Source: Colius striatus
Lineage: Eukaryota > Chordata > Aves > Coliiformes > Coliidae
Assembly (NCBI RefSeq): GCF_028858725.1
Contig: NC_084759.1
Coordinates: forward strand, 175,303,770-175,367,769
Length of the DNA: 64,000 nt
Reading direction: 5' to 3'
Part shown: positions 41,101 through 53,100 of the stretch, piece after piece
How positions within the stretch are numbered: position 1 is the stretch's first letter
Layout: each line of letters begins with the position of its first letter
The notes under the pieces: model-generated
Seen by the model: only the letters and a program-made list of their open reading frames with translations
Told to the model about the DNA's origin: nothing
The model's database searches: none
Made by a program: the position numbers and the translations under genes

Positions 41101-44100
41101 TCATGCTTTGAGTTTTAATAAGTTAATAGGACTGCTCTCCCAAAGCTTACCTTCTAATGTCTTGTGGTGAATGCTATCCCAGGGCCGTCAGATAGATGCA
41201 GAATTTCTCCATTTAAATCTGAAGCATGGGCATTTACTGAGGCTGGGCTGTTGCTGTCACTGCAAAAAAGTAGCTCCTGAAAGGATTCCTTGCAGATACA
41301 GTAATCTTTTTCTATATTAAATACCTTTTCTTTTCTTAGTTGAGTACCAAAGCTGTCTTCCTCTTTTATAATGATCATAATTTTATCTAGTATTTAATAT
41401 ATTTGAGTCTTTTCTGACCTTAAAGCAGAAGAATCTGAAACAATTCCTGTAACTAGCCCTTTCTCATTTGCTCGTATTATTCCATAGAGGTTGCTTTTTT
41501 TCCTCCACTCACTAGAGCAGCTAAGGAGTTCAGACAGTGATAGTTCTGAGTGCAGCTTTGAGGTGATACTTTCAAGAAAACTCTTGTGTTATCAGGGAAT
41601 CCAAATTGCATATCAGTAATCATTCAGATGAGTTTCAGGCAGCTGAATCCATCTTTCTGGGGAGTTTTATGTATGGCATATATAAGAAAAATGAAGTTAC
41701 AAATGTTTTCTTGAGAGGATCACATTGACCACATAGAATGCACATAGGCATTCTATGCACATAGAATGCCCTGCCTAAAATGCACTGCACTTCACAAAAA
41801 CAAGGTAAATATTTTGAATGTTGTTAATGAAGTGATGCCTTAAATGTGATTGGAAGCATTGTTAAACACCGATTGCTGTGTGCTTGCTCTCAGCCTTCAG
41901 TTTAGGCTGTGTTATCCTCCTCATTTAACTTCTGAATTTGTCTCACTTTCTTCCTGATGGAAGAATCAGCAGAGAGATCGTGGAATCATAAAATGGTAGG
42001 GGTTTGAAGGGACCTTTAAGAGATCATCTAGTCTAACCCCCCTGCAGAAGCAGGTCCACTCAGATCAGGTCGCATAGGAATATGTCCAGACAGGTCTTGA
42101 AGACCTCCAAGGAAGGAGACTCCACAACCCCTCTGGGCAGCCTGTGCCACTGCTCCCTCACCCTCACAGTGAAATAGTTTTTTCTTATGTTTAAGTGGAA
42201 CTTTTTGTGTTCCAGCTTCATCCCATTACCCCTTGTTGCTAGCTACCATAGAAAAAAGGGATGTCCCAACCTCCTGACACCCACCCTTTAGATATTTATA
42301 AATGTTAGTAAGATCTCCCCTCAATCTCCTCTTCTCCAGACTTTAAACAGCCTCAGTTCCCTCAGCCTTTCCTCATATGAAAGATGTTCCAGTCCCCTGA
42401 TCATCTTGGTGGCCCTGCGCTGGACTCTCTCCAGCAGTTCCCTGTCCCTCTTGAGCTGAGGAGCCCAGATGATTTTAATCTGTGATGGGGTTGTCAGATA
42501 TGTTAGATCTCACTATTCCATCATATATTTTAATTTAATTTGGAACAATGGAGAGATGTAAAGTTTTTCTCCCTTCATGGTAAGATGGCTTTATGCAACT
42601 AATGTTATGTTTGTATTCCTTGAGATACTGTGTATTAGGGCCCTTAAAGGATTAAATCACTGGTTTGTAGTCTAATTATTCTTTCCTTTGGTTAAGGCTT
42701 TTAATATTCTGAAACAGAGCACTGAAATAAATAGAATATGATGGACAGACATTCCTTACACTTGATTGTGTATCTCTACTAATTTAGTAAATTCCTGCAT
42801 TAGTTAGTATTTGTTTTCACGGCATTTTGTGTCTTGTGACTACCTGCTGTCAAATGGGCTGTACCTTGCAGCAGTTTCAGTCCTCTTTCAATATCTAGGA
42901 GAAATTATCTGTGACAATTTCTGTCTTACTAATTTAGGTGTACAAGGAGATAGGTTACCAGAGGTGAGCTCCCAATGCATGACTTTTGTGCTATCATTTG
43001 ATCATTCTATTAAAATAGAGTTGGAACTGTGTGTTCTCTGCTTTTGATGTATGATTGTCCGTATTTCTGGACTTCTGTGTGAAATCACCTTTCCAAGACC
43101 ACAAAATCTGCTGCAAACACGTTACACCGAGGAAAAAACTTTCAATAGTTACCACTTAAGCCAGTACTGTAGAGTTCTGTTGGTTTTATTTGAGTGTTGC
43201 TCTCCCTCTACCCATGAGTAACTTGCAGAGCAGAAATTAGGTAAGAATAACATGGGATTCATTTTCAGACATGAAAACTGTGTGTGGCTTTTCCCTGTGG
43301 CAAAAGAAGTACTAGCTTATTTCAGCTTTTAAACCACTTCATACTGTTCTTTACTTGAAGAATGAAGAGTTTTAATGGTCTGTAGTTTGGCTTTTTTTGG
43401 TGGTAAATCTTAGTTACTATTTCTTACTGGTATGATACTAATAAGGAACCCTCTTAAATTTGTTCATAACGATCAATTGCTTTTGAATTTAATTCCTCTG
43501 GGGATTTAAAGCTCCCCTGGTGTTGTCCTTCTTTTCTTTTGATGCATTTTGCATGTTTCATGAAAGATGTCAGAAAAAAGGTATTTCATTCATTCATTGC
43601 TTTTCTAATGGTCAAGAAGATTCTGTGGGACAAAGGGTTCTCTGTGTAGACACTGTCAGCTTGACTTGGCTCTTTCCTCTATCCCAAAAGAGAAAATTTC
43701 TGTGTTTCTGTTGGTTTGGGAGAATAAATTCTATCCCAGAGTGTGTGGTTTGATGAAAATATTTGCAAAGCAGCAGTTGTGCATCATACCCAGTTTAATG
43801 TCTTCATAATGTTGGGAATGACCTGTTTCTTTAGGTGCTGGTTGTAAGAGATACTACTAAATTGATTGTCACAGTCTTGTCACTATTAACTGGGCTTTTT
43901 ACTTCAGTTTAGTTTATGCTTTGTGAATAAAAAAAAACAAACAAAACCCAAGACAAAGAAAAATGCCAATAGGGTGTAAATTTTGTAATGCCCCCCTTAA
44001 AAATACCTTCCTGTAACTAAATCAAGTGAGATGAGCGTACATCTGATGTAAATCATGTAATGCCAAATAATCCATGATGATTCGGTCAAGAGATTGCTAC

Positions 44101-47100
44101 AAATTGTCATATGAGCCCAGATCCTGCCGTTTGAACTGAGCCTAGTATCAAACTTACTTGAATAAGAGATGAAAGAGATGAAAATCAATGGTATTGAAAT
44201 AGTTGAAACAGGAGTTGTGACAGATATCATTATTCTTCTACTGTTGTTTGAAAGGGTTTCTATTAATAAATAGCAAAGAAATCTGTATTCTGTCAAAGTA
44301 GGAACTGGGAGGAGTTAGGTTGAAACTGTTGCCTTTACTAATATCTACTGGAAAGTTGTTTGTTGTATTTGCAGTCTTCTTGCCCCTTGTGGAGAAAAAT
44401 TTTGTCAAGAAAGGAAGTGAGGGATGCTTTATGTCATTTGTTTTTACAATGTTGGATCCAAGAAAGCTTTTCTCTCCTTGATTTTCGATAGAAGGGGAAG
44501 CTTCAGATAGGTGAGATTTATACTAGTGGTGCAGGGTTGCAGTGAGAGCAAAATGGAGATAAATATATTGAAAGTGGCGTTAGTGAGAGAGAAGGAATGA
44601 GAGCAATTGCTCAAAGGCAAAAATTATGGTTGAAACAGTATTTCCTTGTTTGGGAATTTGATTTCATATCCACAGCTTGAACTGGGATGACATGGACAAT
44701 GTGCTGTAATACCAGTTTTGAATTTTTCCAAGACCAAGCCAGCTCCTTTTGGGAGAATAGTTCTCTTCATAGTGCTTCTAGGAGCTCAGTGGGACCTCAG
44801 CTCCTGCTACTGCCTCCTCCTGAGCTCTCAAGTGCTGTGGGGAGGCTGTCTGGGAGCCCCACCTTGTCATCACCTTGCCTCATCTTGCCTCACCTTTGGG
44901 TCAGAGTGGCTGGAAAGCCGTCCTATAGAAAAGGACCCGGGGGTGTTGATCAACAGCCAACTGAATATGAGCCAGCGGTGTGCCCAGGTTGCCAAGAAGG
45001 GCAATGGCATTCTGGCTTGTATCAGAAATAGTATGACCAGCAGGGCCAGGGGAATAATTGTCCCACTGTACTTGGCACTAGTGAGGCTGCACCTTGAGTA
45101 CTGTGTTGAGTTCTGGGCCCCTCACTACAAGAAGGACATTGAGGTGCTGGAGAGTGTCAAGAGATAGGCAATGAAGCTGATGAAGTATCTGGAGAACAAG
45201 TCTGTTGAGAGCAGTTGAGAGAGCTGAGGCTGTTTAGCCTGGAGAAGAGGAGGCTGAGAGGAAATATGATCACTCTGCAAATAACTGAAAGGGAGTTGTA
45301 GTGAGGTGTGGGTTGGTGTCTTCTCTCCAGTAATGAATGACAGGACACAAGGAAACAGGCTCAAGTTTGTCCAAGGGATGTTTAGATTAGACATTAGGAA
45401 GAACTTTTTCACCAAGAGGGTTATTAGGCATTGGAACAGGCTTGCTCAGGGAGGTGCTGGAGTCACCATCCTTGGAGATACTCAAAAGATGCATAGATGC
45501 TGAGGGATATGATTTAGTTTAGTGATGAACCTGTCAGTGTGAGGTTAGTTCTTGCGCTCAATGATACTGAAGGTCTTTTCCAACCATAATAATTCAATGT
45601 TTCTATGATTCATTAGCAGTACCATTAGCTGGTCTGGAATATCACGTTCCAGTGATGATCAGGGGCTCTTGGATCATAGCACTAAACTCAGAAGTTATGC
45701 AGACTCTGCAGATGAGGAAGGCAAGATGTTACCTCACTGATTTCAGGGCATAGTTGAGCTCAAATTTTGAGAGAGATCTCTCAAGCAAAAGGCAGCTTCT
45801 TGCCTTCAAAGACATTTGGCTTCCAAATCATAGCAACCCCAGTGAAGTCAGATGAGGTGCTGCATTATCTTATTGACATACATTTTTATCTCTCTTGCTT
45901 TATTAGTTTGAATCATTAGGTACAGACACTGAGGCCACAGGGATGAAAAGTTTTTGAACAGCCTCACTTGGGTTTCCTAGCTGCCTCCTTCACATCAGGG
46001 CATTGCAGTCTCATTTTTCCAGCTGCAAGCTTGTGCTGTGGCTTCTTTCTTTCCAGAGAGAAGCTGCAATGTTGTGAAATAATAATGTGTGTGGATGGTG
46101 TCGGTGCCCTTCCAGTCTCTTCCATGATCATCCCACTGTGGAAAGTGTTCCTCAATGCATGTTCCAGCATGGGACTCCATCTGCTGTGCACATCAGGAGC
46201 ATACCTTCCTCCTCCCCAGCTGTCTTCCATAGCTATGGAGCAGCGTTGTGCTGGAATGAAGCTGAAATGGTCAACGTTTTTAGTGGTGGATGAAAATAAA
46301 CAGATGAGATGTGAACGACATGAATGGTCAGTAGCTCTGGCTGAGATGCTTCAGAGGCACACTGTTAATCTCTGCTCTGCCTGATTTGGAGCAGGAACTT
46401 GAATTTGGTTCTTTTCCATCTGAGAAAAGTGCCCTGAGGAATGACACTTTTCCTCTCCCCCCTCCCATGTTGATGCAGTGAAAAGCTTTGTTGCCAGTGC
46501 CTGGCCACGGCTTTGCTAGTAAACCAAACAGTGCTCTGGCCCAGACTGGAGCACTGGCTTGCTCTTGTCCATTCTGCATAATTGTTAGTATCTTCTTTGG
46601 CATGTTTTTGTCTTCTGTAATTATCACCCTTGCAGGTGATGTCAGGGCATGATTTGTGTTGTTGCAGTGGCCAGGAACAGTTCCTAACAGGCACTGTGGA
46701 AAAACCCACCCCTTTCAGGCAAAAAAGTGGGAGAGCATGCTCATATGGGTGAGTTTTAATGGAGCACTGTTACACTATTAATATTTGTCTTCAGGGCTCA
46801 GGTATGTGCCTTGCTGGCTCTATTTATTAGTGTAGGTGTAGGACTTGATATCGACGTACTGAATTTAAATTGTTCTTGTACCTGGCTTACCCTTTTTGAT
46901 TGAAGAATTCTGCATAATGGAGGGTCTCATCAACCTGAGAGGCTGGTTTTACTCTCCTGTTGTTTGTGTACTCTGTTTTGATATGGGAAATACCCTCTTC
47001 TGATTTCGACCTCACTTCACTTAGGATCTTTACTTTAAAATAGGTAATAAATGCAGCATTAAAGAGTATTTGAGAAAGTCTTTCAGAGAGTCTTATATTT

Positions 47101-50100
47101 GCTCTCTCTGTCTTTCATTTTAACAAGCAAATCATCCTGGACCCTGCAAGCCTTTCTACAAGAATGTTTGTTTCTATCAAAAGATTTAGTTTTAATGAGT
47201 GGATTAGCATTTTTCAACGAAAATACCCTCTGTCAGAAAATTCTTGGTTCTAAAACCGCATTCACAAGAAGAAACAGCCAGGAAGTGAATTGATGGCTTT
47301 CCTGCCCACTGTGCATTTGCACTAAGTACTACTGCCTTATCCAGGAAAGTAAAGAATATTTTTAAATTTATCACTTTCTGGCAAAAATACCAGATCTCTC
47401 TTGTCTAGGTAGAGCTCTAGATAGTCAGGGAAAAGGGCAAAGCCGCTAAGGCCAAGCAGTAGTTTAAGTGAGAAGTGGGGTCTAAGTTTTTACAGGTATA
47501 GTGCAGTTGTCACTTGCCATTTAGAATCCTCCTGGGGATATTTTGATGCCATATTGTTTAAGGGATACAACAAACAGTAAAAGCTCCTAGTTGATTTTTC
47601 AGAACACTTTTAAATGTTACTTCCAAATAGAAAATAAGACCGACGCTCCTGACTGCCCAGTCATCATACCATGGAAAACACCAAATAATGCATTGCTGAA
47701 TGTGATGGCTGTGCAGTGTGAATTGTTTTGCAGTTATACAGTCTACACTCAGCAGAATTGCTTATTGCTATTGCAGCCATAGTTTGCAATGAATAAAGTC
47801 TACTGAGTAGGATCTCTTTTTTTTTTTTTTCATGCTTTATGCAATTATATGTAACTAAAAAGCCAGAGCTTTTGTATTAAAACATCTTCAAATACAGATA
47901 TTTATAAGCAATGGACATAAGGATTTTAATTTTTTCCTTAAGTGCATAGTCCTCTTTAATGTTATTGGTTTTCCTTTTCTTCTGAGTGTAGATCAAAGAG
48001 CCACAAACTCTTTTAACACTACACTTGTAAATATGAGTAGTAAAAGTTTAATAAATTCATAAACAACAGGCATGATATATTGCCTCTAGCTGCTAAAATG
48101 TTTGCATACAAGCTGTAAATTGAAGTAGATTTTTTAGTTGCTTAGTGTAAAAGTGAGCAGCTAGAGTATGTCTGCAGCATGAGCAGGGATACCAAATGAA
48201 TGAGTGAACCATTGAAGGTTTGATATTACCTGTGCTGGCCATCAGCTGGAAGGACCATACTTCCCTCTTCTCAAAGGCTGCTACTGCCTACACCAAGACC
48301 TGTTTCACTTAAATATCCATCTTTTTGTTGTACATCCAGACTTCTACTTCCACACTTTCCCCTGCAATGCTCTTTGCAGCCTGCAGAGCAGGGCCTGTGC
48401 TGGCTCCGGCAGACCATGTGCTCTTTACTGGGATAGTCAGTAGCAGCTCTGCAGTTCAGCAGATCTGCTGACGCTCAGCTCTTATCCAGCAGTTACAATA
48501 CATCAGTGCTGGGCAGCAGAGAAAACATCTCTGTTTTCTGTCTCAGATTCCTCTGGGGCATTTGAGACAAATTTCTTCCTCTTATGAAGATAGACTTAGC
48601 CATAGTCGGTACATAAGGGATTGCTGTCTGGCTCGTTTCCAAGCAGAGCAGCTGATCTTACAGTGGCCTTGACTGTTGCCTTTGCAATGATTGTGCATGC
48701 ACAGAATGATCTACAGAGATGTAATAACATTTGTTTTTTAGCTTGATATTTTCTTCTCTGTTTGTCAAACATATTAAACCTAAGCACGTATCATCTCTCT
48801 GAAAAGCTAAATCTGTTTGACCCAAAGCATGTGGGGTTTTTAGGGGGTTAAAATCAAGTAGGCTGGTATTGATTAAGCAACCACAGAGATCATGAACGTT
48901 AGTAAAGGAGGAAGCAGGTTCTGATATTGTACTGGGTTTCTCTTTGCAGTTTGTTTTTCACGCTAAGATCTGTTTGCCTTTTGCAGAGTAGAAGAGTGCC
49001 TTGGAGCTGTTGGAAAAAGTAGTGGTTATGTTAATTATGGGACTTTTTTGGCTGCTGATCTTCCTGCGATGGGTAGGCTGGGCTGGCATGGATAGAAAAT
49101 AGTGATTCAGTTGAGGTTTCCAGTTTGCCTGAAACTTTTCAGTAATGAGATTCTCAGGAGAAGACTGCAGTTACTGCTTTCTTTGGGAATAAGTCCTTTA
49201 GAGAAGAGATCACCCTCTTTTATCTCTCAAAAGATCAGCAATCCTGAGTGTACAAAGAAGTGTGGCATATTTTTGTCACTATAAATGAATTTTTAAAACC
49301 CAGGTATATTTGTTACTTACAGTTACAGTTTCAGAGGCTCTTCCAAACTTTTGGAAAGTGCATACCCAAATGTTACAACCTCACAGATAGTGCAAGAAGA
49401 CTCACTGTGGGCAGACTTTACATTTCTACCTATATCTGAGGCTTGTTCTGTCTTCTGAAACTCCTAAGACTGAGACAGAGCTGTTTAAGTCCAGGCAGTT
49501 AAATACATCTGGGAAAGAGGAATTGCAAACACAATGTTTTGTAACAAATGAGGTGAAAATTATTCACTTTCACTCCCCTGTAAGTGTCATGACATTAGTT
49601 CAGGCTGAAGGCAATATTGTTCTGGCTCTTTTTCCACTTCCTTTTCTATTTTCATTTTGCTGCTGCCTCTAAAGATTATTACAGTAAACCATAAATTATT
49701 CTCCTATTAATTCTCCTAATGACTATTATTTTCTTTTTCATTTTGATGCACGTTTTCTCTAGAAATCATTGAGCCTTTAGAAGCCTTTAGGCGTATTTAC
49801 TAGTTTGCCAAAGAGAACAAAAGAGATTGCCTGTGGATCTCAAAACAGTGTGTGAATCATGGTTAAAACAAAACCTTATGTCCACAGTTTTTGTACAGCT
49901 TGATGTAGGAAGATTTCCTTGCTTGTTGCGGTGACATCGAATGTCAGCATCCTCTCTCAGCAATTCTGACTTCCTGAAATTTCTACAGTAATGCCATTGT
50001 TTCACTGGGAATTTCATGTTTCGTTCTCAGAGATTTCATTATCTCACCTGAATAAGAGGCAACATGAGTGTTCATTTTATACCTTCTGTACTTGACTGTA

Positions 50101-53100
50101 TATCTACTGGTGTAGTTTGTTCCCAGCCTGCCTGCATCAATATCTGCTGGCATCAGTTCTGCCATTGGCTTTGAAGAGAGTAGGAACTAGCTGTTGTTTC
50201 AGCATGTTCATGGCTTTGTCTTTCCAGATTGTATCTGAAACTGATTGGAGACTCATAAAAGTTGCTGGAGAAGTCCAGTTCTGTAATGTTTCCTTCTCTG
50301 TTAGGTTGAAAGTGACCTTATTTTTATCCTTGAAGCTTGAGTTATGAGGCTTATTAAGTTGACTGATGTGTTGCACTACTGCCCCCCCCCCCCCCCGCCC
50401 CTTTTTTTTTTTTCAGGACAGACTTCAGTTAGTTTACACTTCTTGTCAATGCAAAAAATATTTTTAGACCATGAGGAGGTAAATTATCTCAGACTATAAA
50501 ATTTATTGCAGAATCTAATTAAATGCCTTGTTAAGACTAGAGGGGAAGAATAAATTGTCCTTTGGCAGTTTTGCAAAAATATTGTTGTGTTTGTGCTTTT
50601 GCTAGGCATGCTCCCCTGCAAAACACCCTGAAGGAAGGAGAGATGTGCTGTGAACTCAACCTTCTCCTAGGAATAACGATTCTACAAGAATTGTTGATTT
50701 GGTCTCATCTTCACTCTTGAAAACTGCAATCATTTTCTTGTCAGTTTTTTAATATAGGTAGCCTATTAAAGTAAACGGCATCATCTTAAACACGTGTGGG
50801 CTCAGATTACAAACCACTGTCATGCCTGATTGCAGATGTTGCAGTAAAAAGAGAAAAAAATGAATTGTCCATTCTTCCATTTGTTGTGAATCTGACCATA
50901 TAGTATGTTATTTTCTTTGCTCTTCAGCTGTAGGTTGCATACGATTATTAGAGAAACTCCATTTCTGTTTTTCTTTTCTGTTTTAAAAACATTTTAAGGA
51001 AAAGACTTTAAAATGAGAGCCTTAGTACCTAGAAGACAAATGTTTTGTCAATACTGTTCCCAGAAGTAGTCTGAGAAGCAAGAAATAAGCATGTCCAGCT
51101 TTGGTTATGGGGTGCTTTTTAAATTGTTCTACTGAAATTCCACCAGCAAAGCTTGAGTTTCCAATCGTCAAATCTAGTGTATGGTGCACTTTTATTGGTA
51201 TAGCTGCAATGCTGTGTTTTTATTGTATATATACATAACTACATATATGTGCACACATAAATACATGCATGTGTATATATATATATATATACACACACAC
51301 TCCACAAATACACATATTTAACATAGCAACTATCTACACATACATAAATTGTTCTGAAGAGTTAGCACTTCTAGATTTTGTATTTCTTGAGAGAAATTTC
51401 ATTATGAAAAATGAAAGGAGATGTTAACAGTACATCCAAAAGCAATAAAAGCAGTGTTCAGTCTTGGTTCTTGTTTACTTCCGTGGTTGATGTCCCTTTT
51501 GTAAAACTTGGTGTCTTTTGGCATTCATGCCTTCAGAGTATCCTTACTGTGCTTTCAGGATGTGGGGCCGTTATTCATAATTTCCAATCAGATTGTGTGA
51601 TGAAAAATAGTGTTGCTAGAGGAAAAAAATATTTGGCTTGTGATCTCATGTACTTGCATAGAAGTTGGAGCCTGTGATCATGTGTTATTGAGTAGAAGGA
51701 TGAAGTGCTAATCTGAAAAGTGTCTACTTTCATCTTTGTATCTCCTTGCTTGTCTTTCCCACTCTTTTAAATAGTTCCTGCATGATAATGAGAAGCTGTG
51801 TTATATAAAATGTTGCCATGTTGATAAGAATGGTTCATGACATGATGATGCATTTACGGTACAGGTACCTGGAGCTGGAAAGCAGCGGTCATCGAAATGA
51901 AATCAGGTTGCATTATCGTTCAGGCAGTCATCGCTCCCACACAGAAGTATTCCCATACATTTTGGCAGATGATAAATGGCACAGGCTTTCTTTAGCAATA
52001 AGTGCCTCTCACTTGATTTTACATGTGGACTGCAATAAGTAAGTAAAGAGCATTGTTTTATAAGTTGTGACATTTGGAACATTCCATCTGTGAGTAAATG
52101 AAATGATAACAACTTGGGAATATATTTTTTCCCCTCCTTTTCAGAATTTATGAAAGAGTTGTGGAGAAGCCCTTCATGGATTTACCTTTGGGTACAACCT
52201 TTTGGCTGGGACAGAGGAATAATGCACATGGTTATTTTAAGGTATGCATTCCCTGAAAGGAAAAGAGTGAACTTAATCATTAAGGGCTTGGAGCATCTTT
52301 CATATGAAAAGAGGCTGAGATAGCTGGGATTATTCAGTCAAGAGAAGAGAAGTTTCAGAGGGATCTCATCAATGTATAAAAATACCTGAATGTGTTGAGA
52401 AAATGAAGACAAGGGATCCAGACTCTTCTCAGTAGTGCCCACTGCCAGGCCAAGAAGCAATGAGCAAAAAATGAAACACCTGGAATTCCATCTGAACATA
52501 AGAAAGAAGTCCTACTGTGAGACTGATAGGAGTAAGACTCCTGTGGAGATATTCAGAAGCCATTTGGTCACAGTCCTGGGCAACCTACTGTAGCTGATCC
52601 TGCTTGAGCAGGAGGTTGGAGTAAATATCTCAGGATATCAACTGGTCTGTGCTTCTGTAACCATGACACAGTTCTTAGTGTTGTGTATCAGAGTATCTAA
52701 TGCAATAAACTGTGTTTCCATCAAACTGGACTTCACTAAATAGAGTTTCAGAGCCAAATGCGTAGGGGTCACTGTTACCAAATGACACAGCTAACAGCTA
52801 AACCAGAGAAAGGTAAATGGACAAGGGCAATAGAATTTCAGAAAGTATGTGGTCAGATTATTATCTATTTTATAGCTAGATCTAATTTTTTTGTTTATTT
52901 CAGAACACTACATTCTAGGGAACTCCATTTTCTTTGCCTCTGTAGGAGTTAAGATTTCATCACAGTGTCTTCTCCATTCAGAAATAAATGAAATGAGTAG
53001 CATCAAGGAACAGAATGCTTTTTCCTCCAGAGGAAGAATATTCATGCATGCTTTTTTGCTCATTGCTTCTACATTAACATGTATATATAGCAAGCATCTG

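Larger units (their letters stand above)
38368..51864 (+). other. NELL2: Intron 3 of NELL2 (13.5 kb)
   Basis: Contains an inverted-repeat patch (41730-41770), a minus-strand CR1 (41981-42470), a longer plus-strand CR1 (44895-45612), a C/T homopolymer junction (50382-50413) and a TA/AC microsatellite (51273-51300). No further exon was recognised. Open frames at 45968-46384 (+) and 46365-46709 (-) lie in opposite directions in the same block, match no family I know, and look like chance. Confidence 0.88.

Noticed and set aside
45964..46709. Open frames of 88-138 codons on both strands in intron 3
   Set aside because: Opposing frames share the same bases, no family resemblance is visible, and there is no poly(A) tail or other sign of a retrocopy.
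50402..50420. Poly-T followed by CAG, resembling a strong splice acceptor in intron 3
   Set aside because: No open, phase-compatible exon or donor follows, and the family protein has no extra exon between residues 111 and 112.
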